The notes below the pieces were generated by a model. That model saw only the letters and a list, made by a program, of their open reading frames with translations. It ran no database searches and was not told the origin of the DNA. This document shows positions 7,104 to 14,900 of a stretch of 20,860 bases of DNA, piece by piece. This DNA is from Desulfobacterales bacterium (GTDB lineage: Bacteria; Desulfobacterota; Desulfobacteria; Desulfobacterales; 4be13), in NCBI GenBank assembly GCA_029940115.1, contig JAOZRQ010000047.1:1-20860 (forward strand), written 5' to 3'. The position numbers were made by a program, and so were the translations under genes. The first letter of the stretch is position 1. Each line of letters starts with the position of its first letter.

Positions 7104-7886
7104 TCAAGGGCGCACGGCCCGAACATAGTGGTAGCCGCCCAGGTAGTCCCAGTAGGCGCTGCCAGTGCTGAAGCTGGCGCTCCACGCCCCGCCGGAAGAA
7201 CGATCTTCAGGCCGGGAATGGTCATGCTCTGCATCAGGTTGTCGGTGTAGATGCTGTATCTTCCGGGGCCCTCCCTGGCGAATGTTCCCGGGGCTGTGGC
7301 ATACGCGCAATCAGGGTCCCCGTCGGCGCATTCATGGGGGCCAGCCCGCTCTTTGCGAAGCTTTTGGTTCCGCCGGAAAAGGTGGGGGTGTTCCGACACG
7401 CATCCAGAATGAGGATGTTCAGGTGATTCCGGGCGTTCTCCATCTCCGCCAGGACCATCCCCGCACTGACCGCCTTGTATTGCAGTTGCTTCTCATGCCG
7501 GATGTCCGCCTCCACGGGAATCAGGTAGTTTGTCCCTCCCGACACTGGGCCCCGTGCCCCGAGAAGTAGAACAGCCCCACGGCCGCGCCGCTTCTGACCA
7601 GTCTCTCCCCAAAGTCGGTGATGACCCCGCTCATCTCTTGGAATTTGAGGTTCTCCCGCTTGGTCACCTCAAACCCGAGACTCTTGAGCGTCTTTGCCAT
7701 GCCCCTTGCGTCACGCACCGGATCATTCAGCCGGGACGCAAACTGGTACGCCCCGTTCCCGATGACCAGGGCCATGCGCTGCTCAGACGGGGTGTTCCTC
7801 CCGATCCGCTTGTCCCCGGCAAAGAGCGTACATGAGAGGCTCAGAGCCATGCAGCAAAGGATCAGGATTTTCAGTTTTTGAGTCAT
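7104..7886 (-). pseudogene. caspase-like (peptidase C14) protein with DUF1566-like tail, frameshifted
   Basis: The gene starts well: an ATG at 7886 with AGGAGG upstream, then a signal peptide (residues 1-23, LILCCMALSLSCTLFA), the MALVIGNGAY strand of caspases, and the catalytic-type histidine in YFSGHGAQ (His111). One base is missing after GAQ (between 7544 and 7545). In the next frame the domain continues with SGGTNYLIPVEADI and the catalytic-type cysteine in LILDACRN (codon 7396-7398). A second shift near 7306, two extra bases in GCGCGTAT, moves the frame to YATAPGTFAREGPGRYSIY, the usual caspase C-terminal block ending PGLKI. A third shift near 7200 enters a DUF1566-like tail (GGAWSASF, YHYVRAVRP) with stop at 7104. 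Three shifts make it a pseudogene unless the sequence has errors. The tail appears to come from another gene. Family members are exported proteases or scaffold-like proteins. Confidence 0.8.
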
Positions 7887-7908
7887 TTTTTTCTCCTCCT
7901 TTTAAAAT

Positions 7909-7967
7909 CAGTTCGTAGTTCCGCCTTTAGGCGGTCCCACACCGCCTAAAGGCGGAACTACAAACTG
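7909..7967. repeat. 27-bp-arm inverted repeat upstream of the caspase pseudogene
   Basis: Arms 7909-7935 and 7941-7967 pair over 27 bp with one mismatch and a 5-nt loop (CCCAC). The arms contain TAGTTCCGCCTTTAGGCGG. In the minus-strand transcript the hairpin lies in the leader about 20 nt before the start codon. A half copy occurs at 5127-5153, so it is a dispersed element. Confidence 0.85.
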
Positions 7968-8018
7968 AAATGTAAACCCACAAATGAAGGATGCCCGGCT
8001 TTTTCACCCAAATAAATG

Positions 8019-8303
8019 TCATGCCGCTATCCGCTCAATATTGTCAAAATGATCACCCGTCAGTTGGCTCAGTTCCCAATTGTTCTGAAGATTGAGCCAG
8101 AACTGGGGGCTTCCGCCCAGTGCCCGTGAAAGTTTGACAGCCATTTCGGCCGTTATTCCAAGCCTGCACTGGCAGATATCATCAATGATTCCAAGTGACA
8201 CGTTGATGTGTCTGGCAAGTGCCGATTGGGAAACTTCGATTTCCTCCAACTCATCCTTCAGAACCTCACCAGGGTGAACCGGTGTGATATGCATTCCGCT
8301 CAT
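8019..8303 (-). CDS. higA: HigA-family antitoxin, no toxin partner adjacent
   Basis: A 94-residue XRE-type helix-turn-helix protein. Seen: PVHPGEVLKDELEE at the N-terminus, the HTH about residues 24-60 (SQSALARHINVS through ICQCRLGIT), and the diagnostic C-terminal SPQFWLNLQNNWEL of HigA/VapI antitoxins. The frame extends to 8327, but the first residues (MDYKKGFR) are translated 41-bp repeat. The ATG at 8303 is preferred, with GAAGGG from the repeat about 8 nt upstream; the ATG at 8294 is also possible. HigB usually lies just upstream. Here that place is taken by six 41-bp repeats, so the antitoxin appears orphaned and may act only as a repressor or as an anti-addiction remnant. Confidence 0.85.
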   Translation of the reverse strand: MSGMHITPVHPGEVLKDELEEIEVSQSALARHINVSLGIIDDICQCRLGITAEMAVKLSRALGGSPQFWLNLQNNWELSQLTGDHFDNIERIAA

Positions 8304-8305
8304 GC

Positions 8306-8560
8306 GGAAGCCCTTCTTATAATCCATCCTTGTAGTTCTAAAATGCAGAAGCCCTTCTTATAAGTCATCCTTGTAGTTCCAAACAGCGGAAGCCCTTCTT
8401 ATAAGTCATCCTTGTAGTTCCAAACAGCGGAAGCCCTTCTTATAATCCACCCTTGTAGTTTTAAAATGCAGAAGCCCTTCTTATAAGCCATCCTTGTAGT
8501 TTCAAACAGCGGAAGCCCTTCTTATAAGCCATCCTTGTAGTTCCAAACAGCGGAAGCCCC
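8306..8560. repeat. 41-bp tandem repeat array, 6 units
   Basis: Six units at exact 41-bp spacing (starts 8306, 8347, 8388, 8429, 8470, 8511) plus a 9-bp fragment. Units begin GGAAGCCCTTCTTATAA (or AGAAG) and end TTGTAGTTCCAAACAGC (or TAAAATGC). There are no variable spacers, so this is not a CRISPR. It occupies the slot where a higB toxin gene would be expected. Confidence 0.92.
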
Positions 8561-8562
8561 TC

Positions 8563-8802
8563 GCTCAAAAAACTTGATTATCAAGTGAAATGGGCACTAA
8601 GAAAGAGAAAAAACGAAATCCCTGAACCAGATTCCATTTTTTCTCTTACTTACTCAATAATCAAGTTTTTCGATGATGGGGCTATGGGCTATGGGTGCCC
8701 CCAATGCTCCCGGGCATTGGCATCCGTCGCCCGTCGGCCATGGGTGGGTGTCCCCGCAACCCATCGCCCATTGCCCCCGCTCAAAAAACTTGATAATCAA
8801 GT
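8563..8802. repeat. repeat unit bounded by CTCAAAAAACTTGAT palindromes
   Basis: Near-identical 24-bp segments at 8563-8586 and 8779-8802, each holding the palindrome ACTTGATTATCAAGT or its variant, bound a 240-bp stretch. A third, inverted copy is at about 8652-8674. The interior includes GGGCTATGGGCTATGGG and matching inverted CCCATCGCCCATTGCCC blocks. No gene is seen. Confidence 0.55.
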
Positions 8803-8825
8803 CTTACTCTCTCCCACCTAGGTTT

Positions 8826-8975
8826 TTAATACTTATTATTGCCAAGATGGGAGTCACCTTTATTTCCGAAAACGCCACTTCGCAAACCGGTCTTCTGTGA
8901 GATTCCCCGGCACAGCGACCGGATGCGTCGAGAGGCAGTTCTCTTCTCTGTTTTCTTGTCTCTGTCTTGCTTCAT
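8826..8975 (-). CDS. possible 49-residue basic small protein
   Basis: A short frame in the otherwise gene-free stretch 8304-9426. Its ATG (8975) has a very good AAAGGAGG about 7 nt upstream, the main reason to list it. The product begins MKQDRDKKTEKRTASRRIRS and ends GDSHLGNNKY before a TAA. It is strongly basic, with no signal peptide or membrane segment. I do not recognise it. It could be a small DNA- or RNA-binding protein, the remnant 5' end of a lost gene, or a chance frame within a repeat. Confidence 0.3.
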   Translation of the reverse strand: MKQDRDKKTEKRTASRRIRSLCRGISQKTGLRSGVFGNKGDSHLGNNKY

Positions 8976-9009
8976 GTTCAAACCTCCTTTCAGGGTTTTG
9001 GATGAATGG

Positions 9010-9141
9010 CTGATTATAACGGATTTAGGAGATCCCGTGAGCGTGAACTTGAACTCATGCTTGAACTTGCCTGCAATGAATGCTCTCGTTCGAGTTCAGG
9101 TTCACGGATAGAGCGGTCTCCCCGAAAAGCGTCATCATCAG
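9010..9141. repeat. palindromic element with GTGAAC/TTGAAC core, copy 1
   Basis: Begins CTGATTATAACGGATTTAG and ends with CCCCGAAAAGCGTCATCATCAG, which are imperfect terminal inverted repeats. Inside, GTGAACTTGAAC-type hexamers face an inverted GTTCAGGTTCACGG. No ORF of substance. The size and structure are MITE-like. Other copies are at 15163-15352 and 15362-15590. Confidence 0.75.
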
Positions 9142-9154
9142 GTAAATGTAAATG

Positions 9155-9258
9155 CTGATTCTAACGGATTTTGTGGTCTGAAGACGCAGAAGCCGCGGCG
9201 GACCGCGTTTTTCTGACCAGCTGAAATGACACAGAACCACAAAATCCGTCAGAACCGT
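9155..9258. repeat. palindromic element with TAACGGATTTTGTGG ends, copy 1
   Basis: Left end CTGATTCTAACGGATTTTG (from 9155) and right end ACCACAAAATCCGTCAGAAC (9236-9255) form terminal inverted repeats of about 20 bp around a ~58-bp core. It lies 13 bp from the preceding GTGAAC element and shares its CTGATT-TAACGGATTT start. A second copy is at 11684-11829. Confidence 0.75.
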
Positions 9259-9338
9259 CATGTTTCATGACTGGACAAATGCAAGTGGCTTGTTCGCCGT
9301 TCCTAAGGATTCTGTGAGCCAACAACATCCTCGCCGCA

Positions 9339-9405
9339 CCCGGTTCGGATTGACACATCCGAACCGCCTGCCGGATTTGCCAATCCGGCGGGAGCGGGGA
9401 ATGGG
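9339..9405. repeat. CCGGATTTGCCAATCCGG palindromes downstream of the channel gene
   Basis: Two adjoining hairpins: GGTTCGGATTGACACATCCGAACC, given here only by its arms GGTTCGGAT and ATCCGAACC, and GCCGGATTTGCCAATCCGGC. They lie about 20-90 bp downstream of the channel stop codon and may stabilise or end the transcript; no T tract is present. Confidence 0.65.
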
Positions 9406-9426
9406 GAACTTGTCCGGTCATGGATA

Positions 9427-11535
9427 TTAGACAAATGAAGTGCATGTCAGGAGTGCGTAAACAAATATCGCCGTTGTAACCAACATGTATGTGAACACTT
9501 TGTCCACTTTGGCAGCGATATGCTCCCTGCCGGAATGAAGCAGAGAATTCACCCCTATCGTCTTCAAGATAAATGACGCGACCACCACATATGAGACAAT
9601 GAAATACTGATCTGCTTTTGTGAGATAACCGACATTGGGCAATTTGTCCTGCATTGCCAAGTGGAAGACAATGACACTTAGCAGGGATGTCATCACAAGG
9701 GACATCCTTTCGCCAAATTGTTCCTTGGGAATGAACACCGCACCCAGGCAGACAATCATCATCAGGCAGAGAGGCAGAAACAATGTTATCAGATAAGGAA
9801 GCATGACCCTCTTTAACATGATATCAAGCCGATAGGTCGAAAAAAGAGATCCCTTTTTCTTCCGGCCATAGCCCGGATCCCCAAAGGTGGAATGATGGAC
9901 AAAGGTTCCCAACGAATCTTCTCTGCCATCATATTGCCATTCCCCGGAAAACATGGCCTCCAGCGGCGAGGGATTCAGCCCGCCACGGTCAATGACCAAC
10001 ATCAACCTGTCGGCATCTCTTGTCTTGTGCGCCAAGAGCAGAGGCAGATGCTGGGCATCAAAGGGGAATATCCTGAGATCAAAGTGGGTCAGATAAGTCC
10101 CCTTGATTTTATAGCAAATGTACTTCACCGGCTCTGAATAATCCTTTCGCAGGACTTCCGTTTTGTCCTCAATACCGTAGATGCCGTTCACAAAGTCAAA
10201 GTTTTCCGGATCCAACTCCCCCATCCATCGGAACCAGAGGAAGAGTTCCAAGTCAAAATTCTGGTGGGTGATATCTATGCTGTTGATACGAAAGAAGTCC
10301 ATCCCGGTGTAAACGACTTGGAGGATGCGCATCGGGACGCTGTCAATCAGCACCATCTCCCCCTTGTCCAGCCTCTCCTGCAAATCGGGCACCTTTTTTC
10401 CGGCAGCCGATCTGAGTTGAATAAAAGCTGGGGCAAAACAGCCGGTATTGATTCTGTTGACCAGGATGTCACGCTGAATGATCCCGTCCTTGTCAAATGC
10501 CAGCTCTCCTGTTATGCATTCCAAGCTTCTGTTTTCCGCTTTCAGGTCTGTCAGATGCTTCAGAACCGCATTTCTGTCGGGGCGATCTGACTTGCGGAGC
10601 GATTCGGCAATCAGGTGAGCCGCGTCACATGCAAATGCGGAGAAAATCGTGGGCTTAGTTCTGTATCTTGACAGATAGGCGTCAGCAAAATCTTTTGCTT
10701 CCGAAAAGGAGGCCAGTTCAAACAGAAAGGGCGTCGTGAAAAAGAGATTGTCCGCATGTTTTTCCGCTATCGCATCTGCATTGTCCGGCGCAAAAGTGCT
10801 TGTCCCCATTATGGGAAGGGTGCTCCCTTGTTTTCTTGACGCTTTGATCAATGAGGCGGAAAGATCTGACGATGTCAACAATGCGACGGCATCCGCATTC
10901 CCTGTCTGTTGCAAGACGGCATTCACATCCGGTCTTTTCTCGTCCACGGGAACGATTTTTGAAATGTTCAGGCCGATCTTTCCGGCTTTCCGGGTCAAAC
11001 TGTCCAGAAGCCTCACGGCGTTCGGATTGTCGGGATGGACAATTGCCATGTTGCCGCAATTCACCACTGATTTCAAATAAACAGGAATGAACGCGGCTTC
11101 CGTCTCATCAGAGGGGATCGTGCTGAACGCGTATTCACTGGTCATTGCGGCCGACGGAAAGGGGGATCCGTATGTGATGGTGACCATTCCCTCTTTTTCA
11201 TAAACTTCCAAGGCGGCGGAAGAGAACTCACGACCGATGACGGCCAAGACACGCTCGCTCCGGACAAGTTCATGTGCGGCCTTTTCCGAGCCTTCAGGGG
11301 TATGGTTGTCGTCTCTTACGACAAGCTGAACCGTGTTTCCGTTGATTCCGCCTGCTTCATTAACCGTGTCAAAATAAAGCCGTATGGCCTTGAGCACGTT
11401 CTGCCCGTCATTTTTGTGTTCCCCGGAAAGGGGAAGGGACACCCCGACAAAATAAGTTTCAGCATTTGCCGAAGGCAGGATGATAAAGGAAATGAAGAGG
11501 AATATCATCAGTTCCCTTTTCAGAAATGAAGCCAC
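9427..11535 (-). CDS. periplasmic binding protein-pentameric ligand-gated ion channel fusion
   Basis: A 702-residue exported membrane protein. Seen: signal peptide 1-25 (cleavage after PSANA). Residues about 27-385 form a type I periplasmic-binding domain of the branched-chain amino acid family (GVSLPLSGEHKNDGQNVLKA, then EAGGINGNTVQLVVRDD). Residues about 392-575 form a Cys-loop-receptor-type extracellular domain with the hallmark FPFDAQ (490-495) but no disulfide-loop cysteine pair, as in prokaryotic channels. Four membrane helices follow: M1 about 577-600 with the conserved Pro (VMLPYLITLFLPL), pore-lining M2 about 607-630 ending KLP, M3 about 641-664, and M4 about 678-700. The start is GTG, with AAGGAG 8 nt upstream. 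Predicted role: pentameric ion channel in the inner membrane, gated or modulated by an amino-acid-like ligand bound in the periplasm. Ion selectivity and ligand are unknown. The gene appears to be alone in its transcription unit. Confidence 0.9.
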   Translation of the reverse strand: MASFLKRELMIFLFISFIILPSANAETYFVGVSLPLSGEHKNDGQNVLKAIRLYFDTVNEAGGINGNTVQLVVRDDNHTPEGSEKAAHELVRSERVLAVIGREFSSAALEVYEKEGMVTITYGSPFPSAAMTSEYAFSTIPSDETEAAFIPVYLKSVVNCGNMAIVHPDNPNAVRLLDSLTRKAGKIGLNISKIVPVDEKRPDVNAVLQQTGNADAVALLTSSDLSASLIKASRKQGSTLPIMGTSTFAPDNADAIAEKHADNLFFTTPFLFELASFSEAKDFADAYLSRYRTKPTIFSAFACDAAHLIAESLRKSDRPDRNAVLKHLTDLKAENRSLECITGELAFDKDGIIQRDILVNRINTGCFAPAFIQLRSAAGKKVPDLQERLDKGEMVLIDSVPMRILQVVYTGMDFFRINSIDITHQNFDLELFLWFRWMGELDPENFDFVNGIYGIEDKTEVLRKDYSEPVKYICYKIKGTYLTHFDLRIFPFDAQHLPLLLAHKTRDADRLMLVIDRGGLNPSPLEAMFSGEWQYDGREDSLGTFVHHSTFGDPGYGRKKKGSLFSTYRLDIMLKRVMLPYLITLFLPLCLMMIVCLGAVFIPKEQFGERMSLVMTSLLSVIVFHLAMQDKLPNVGYLTKADQYFIVSYVVVASFILKTIGVNSLLHSGREHIAAKVDKVFTYMLVTTAIFVYALLTCTSFV

Positions 11536-11920
11536 GTTGTATTCTCCTTTTTTTGCTATAGGTTTAAAATATTTTCCCGAGATGGCACCCGAAGGCGCTT
11601 TTGTCCTTCATTCTGCTTACTCTGAATGAATGACGGCGAAAGTTGCAGATCACGTCAATGCAAGCATACAGTTTCAAATCAGGCTGGTTCTAACGGATTT
11701 TGTGGCTCCAAGTGACCTTATGCGGTCAGCAGCCAGCGGTCATGGGCGGGGCTGCGGGGCATCTTCGCCGCTCACCACCCGCCCCTCACCGCTCGCTCCC
11801 CTTAGACCACAAAATCCGTTGGAAATCAGGTATTGGACACTGATTATGGAGAAAGAAACTGGGTTTCATTGTCGTGAAGTGCAACGGTCCGCCTTCGGTG
11901 AGACCGTGCCGAGAACATCT
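11536..11920. other. 385-bp intergenic region, mostly repeat
   Basis: Between the DUF499 stop and the channel start. It holds the palindromic element at 11684-11829 and otherwise no convincing gene on either strand. The channel's Shine-Dalgarno AAGGAG is at its left edge. Any channel promoter should lie about 11560-11690, but I cannot name a clear -35/-10 pair. Confidence 0.5.
11684..11829. repeat. palindromic element with TAACGGATTTTGTGG ends, copy 2
   Basis: Left end CTGGTTCTAACGGATTTTG (from 11684) and right end CCACAAAATCCGTTGG (ending about 11829 with AAATCAG) are inverted repeats. The GC-rich core differs from that of copy 1, so the ends are conserved while the interior varies. It separates the DUF499 gene from the channel gene. 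Confidence 0.75.
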
Positions 11921-14900
11921 CTATGCCATCTCCGCTCCCCTCAGCTTCCGAATCAGCAGGCACCGCTCATCCGGCTCCTCGATTTCAAGGTCCACCTCGC
12001 TGTTCTCTCCCTGAATAATGATCTCTCCGAGCATTTCGAGAAACTCATCCAACCTTTTCATTCCTTGGGGCGGGACATTTTCCAGAGTCAGATGGAGCCT
12101 CCCCCCGTCGGGAAGATTGAGATCCACCATCTCAAGGGTTCGGATGGCGGATTTCGCACCTCTCGCGTAGAGACTTCCCAGACTGCCGAGGAGAGGGATC
12201 ACCCGTTCCGCACCCTCCCGGCCCGAAAGCGTGAATCGTTGCGGGGTCTTCTTTATCCATCCCCGTTTTGCGAGGGTTCCGGGGGTTGCGACGACATTCT
12301 CCCGGGTCACCGCGACCGTGATTCCGCCGGGTCCATAAGTCAAGTCCGCAGGCTTCTCCTGCTGCCCTGCCTCTCCGCTGTAAGTCGCGAGTTTCCCCCC
12401 GTGAATCAGCTCCTTTGTGATCTCCATCACGGTTCCTTCAGGCACCTCACCGAGATGTTCCCTCACCTGATGAATCACATCTCCCAGCGTGGCGGCCTCA
12501 TATCTTTTCACAGTCTCGGCCACCAACCGTTTCACCTTCTCCTTGTCAACCCCCATGGGTCCCCATCCTCGCTGGATCGCCCCTTGGGATGAGATGAGAG
12601 ACCATCCCTTTTCGTGGAGGTTCAGATCAAGGGGGAGTTCTCCGGTATTTTGGCTGAAAAATTCGCTGGGCGTCCCTTGGTCATTCATGCGAAAGAGACA
12701 CCAGACCCCGCAGGCCACGCCAGTGCGGATGATCTGGTCCGCCAATGAGGGGCTTTCCAAGATGGGCCATCGCCGTTTGCACACGAAACTCTCCCGTATG
12801 GCGGCAATATCCGGGGTGTCGGAGGCCTCAAAGAAGCGTTTGGCCAAGACATAGACCGTCTCCCGAACCCCGGCCATGTCCGAGGTGATCAGCTCCCCCT
12901 CGCGTTTGAGAAGCCGGCGGATCGCCTCCACCACCGCCGCGCCCCCTTCCCCGCCGGCGGTGCTGATCTCCCTGCGGACCACCTGGCCCGAAGCCGACGG
13001 AAAACAAAGCCTGTCGTAGCACCGGGTCACTATGGTGATCAGGGCCAGCTCCCGCTCCTTCAGGCGGGTGTCAAAGTCGTTTTCAAGGAGCTTGGAAAGA
13101 CTGATCCCATAGTTCTCCGGCTGTTTTCTCAGTCTCCGCATGGAGAGCACCGTGCGGGCCAGTCCCCCCATGCGGTTCATCATCTCTTTGGCTTCCAAGG
13201 CCCTTTCCGTATCCGGGGGTTCGGCGCGTACTGTTTTGGGCACCAGGAGAAGGATCATGTTCTGGCGGATCCGGGGCCGGTTCGGACCGGTGGTGGTGAC
13301 AAAGGCTTCTGGATCGATCTCCCCGGCATCGAGCGCGATCAGGGCAAGAACCGGTTTCCGCGTGTTGTCCGGGATGTGTTCCGGCAGTCCGACATCATGG
13401 ACCACCTGAAACGTGCCTTCATCCTGCCGGACCACTTTCCGGGCCGTCGCGGCGAGCAGGTCATCCAGCAGTTCCCTTGACAGTCCGCCCCGGATGGTGG
13501 TCAGGGCACGGTTCACCGAAGGCTCCAAGCTCGCGTAGTAGCGTCCCCGGTGAAAGCGGAGATACTGTGCGCTGTTCGCAATCTCCCCGAGGGCGGTCTC
13601 CACCTGGGGCGGTGTCATGCCCGGAAAGGCCATGCTCAACAGCGCGTCTTGGGGAGTGATTCCGAAAAGATTCGACGCGAGCGCGTCGGACCGTCCGGCC
13701 AGACTGTGCAAAAAGACCGTCTTCCAAGCATACTCGTAAAGCGGGTATCTTTCAGGATGCGGATTCCGCTGATCCGCGAGTTGGGCATAGCTCTGGCTGG
13801 TGACAAGCCCTGACGTATCCGGCCCCCCCACGTCGGTGTTCAGGGCCGGCAGGAGATCCCCCCCACCGGTTCTTCCCAGTATCTCATTGACGGTCCGCGC
13901 GTCTGAGAGATCCAGATGGCAGGTGTGGATCATGGGCACCCGGTTCTCACCCTTCTTCCACAGACTCCGTACCACTAGGGCCAACACCCGCAACACCCCC
14001 CGGGTTCCCTGGAAGGTCTCGATGCTCGCCATCTTCTCGTTGAGAAAGCGGATAAAGGTGGGGTGAAAGGGATAGCTCGCGAGCATGAGTTCCCGATAAT
14101 CTTCCCGGGAGGACCGGCCCGGCAGGCTTGGCGCGTGGATTCGGTACATCGCCATGTACGCGTCCGCAGTCTTTCCGGCCGCTTCACGATCAATGGCGCG
14201 GAAGAGCCTTTGGGAGAGCACCCCGGATATCTCCGCGCCGTGAACCGGGATCACGGTTGTCGCATCCCTGGAGACCACGCTCACGACGCTCTTCTCCGAC
14301 TTCTGGGCCAGGACCAGCGCCTGTTCCGGGTCCACCGCCTCGCCTTTCACCTTTGAAAGCATCTCCGTTAGTCTCTCGGTCTCCCCCGCGAACGCGTCGG
14401 CGCGGCCAGCCAAGGTGAGCGCGATAGCGATGCCGACATGTTGTCTCGCAAAGCCGTGCAGGGACATGAGAAAGGCCGAGAGCTGGTCCCCACCATCGGG
14501 CCGGGCCCCCTGAAGTCTCGCGGCGTACTGGGCCAGTTCATCCAGCAGAAGAAGGACTTTTCTCCCGCCAAAGACCGCCTCAAAATAATTTCTGCCGGGC
14601 GATGCATACGCGGCCGCATCCGTCTCCACCTCATGGTAGAGGGTCTCCCCGCCGATCTGAAACGCGATCTCTCCCCACAGGGTGTGGGGGAGCAGGTCGG
14701 TTCCCCGGGCCTGATGCACTGGCAACTCATCGCCGGCGATCCCCACCACCGTCACCTCTCCCGGCTCAGGCAGCCGTTCCGGGGCAAGGATATGGCCGGT
14801 GGATTCGGCAAGTTCCCTTCCCCTGAATCCGAGATGGGTCAGTGCGATGAGCGCATGGGTCTTGCCGCCGCCGAACGCGGTCTCGAGCCGATGAATCGCG

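Noticed and set aside
8306..8560. CRISPR array
   Set aside because: Units are contiguous at 41 bp with no variable spacers, and no cas genes are present.
8585..9111. Plus-strand frames in the repeat-rich gap
   Set aside because: They cross several repeat families, lack ribosome binding sites and show no protein-like composition.
11630..12592. 320-residue plus-strand frame
   Set aside because: Runs through a palindromic repeat and then antisense to the DUF499 gene, without family features.
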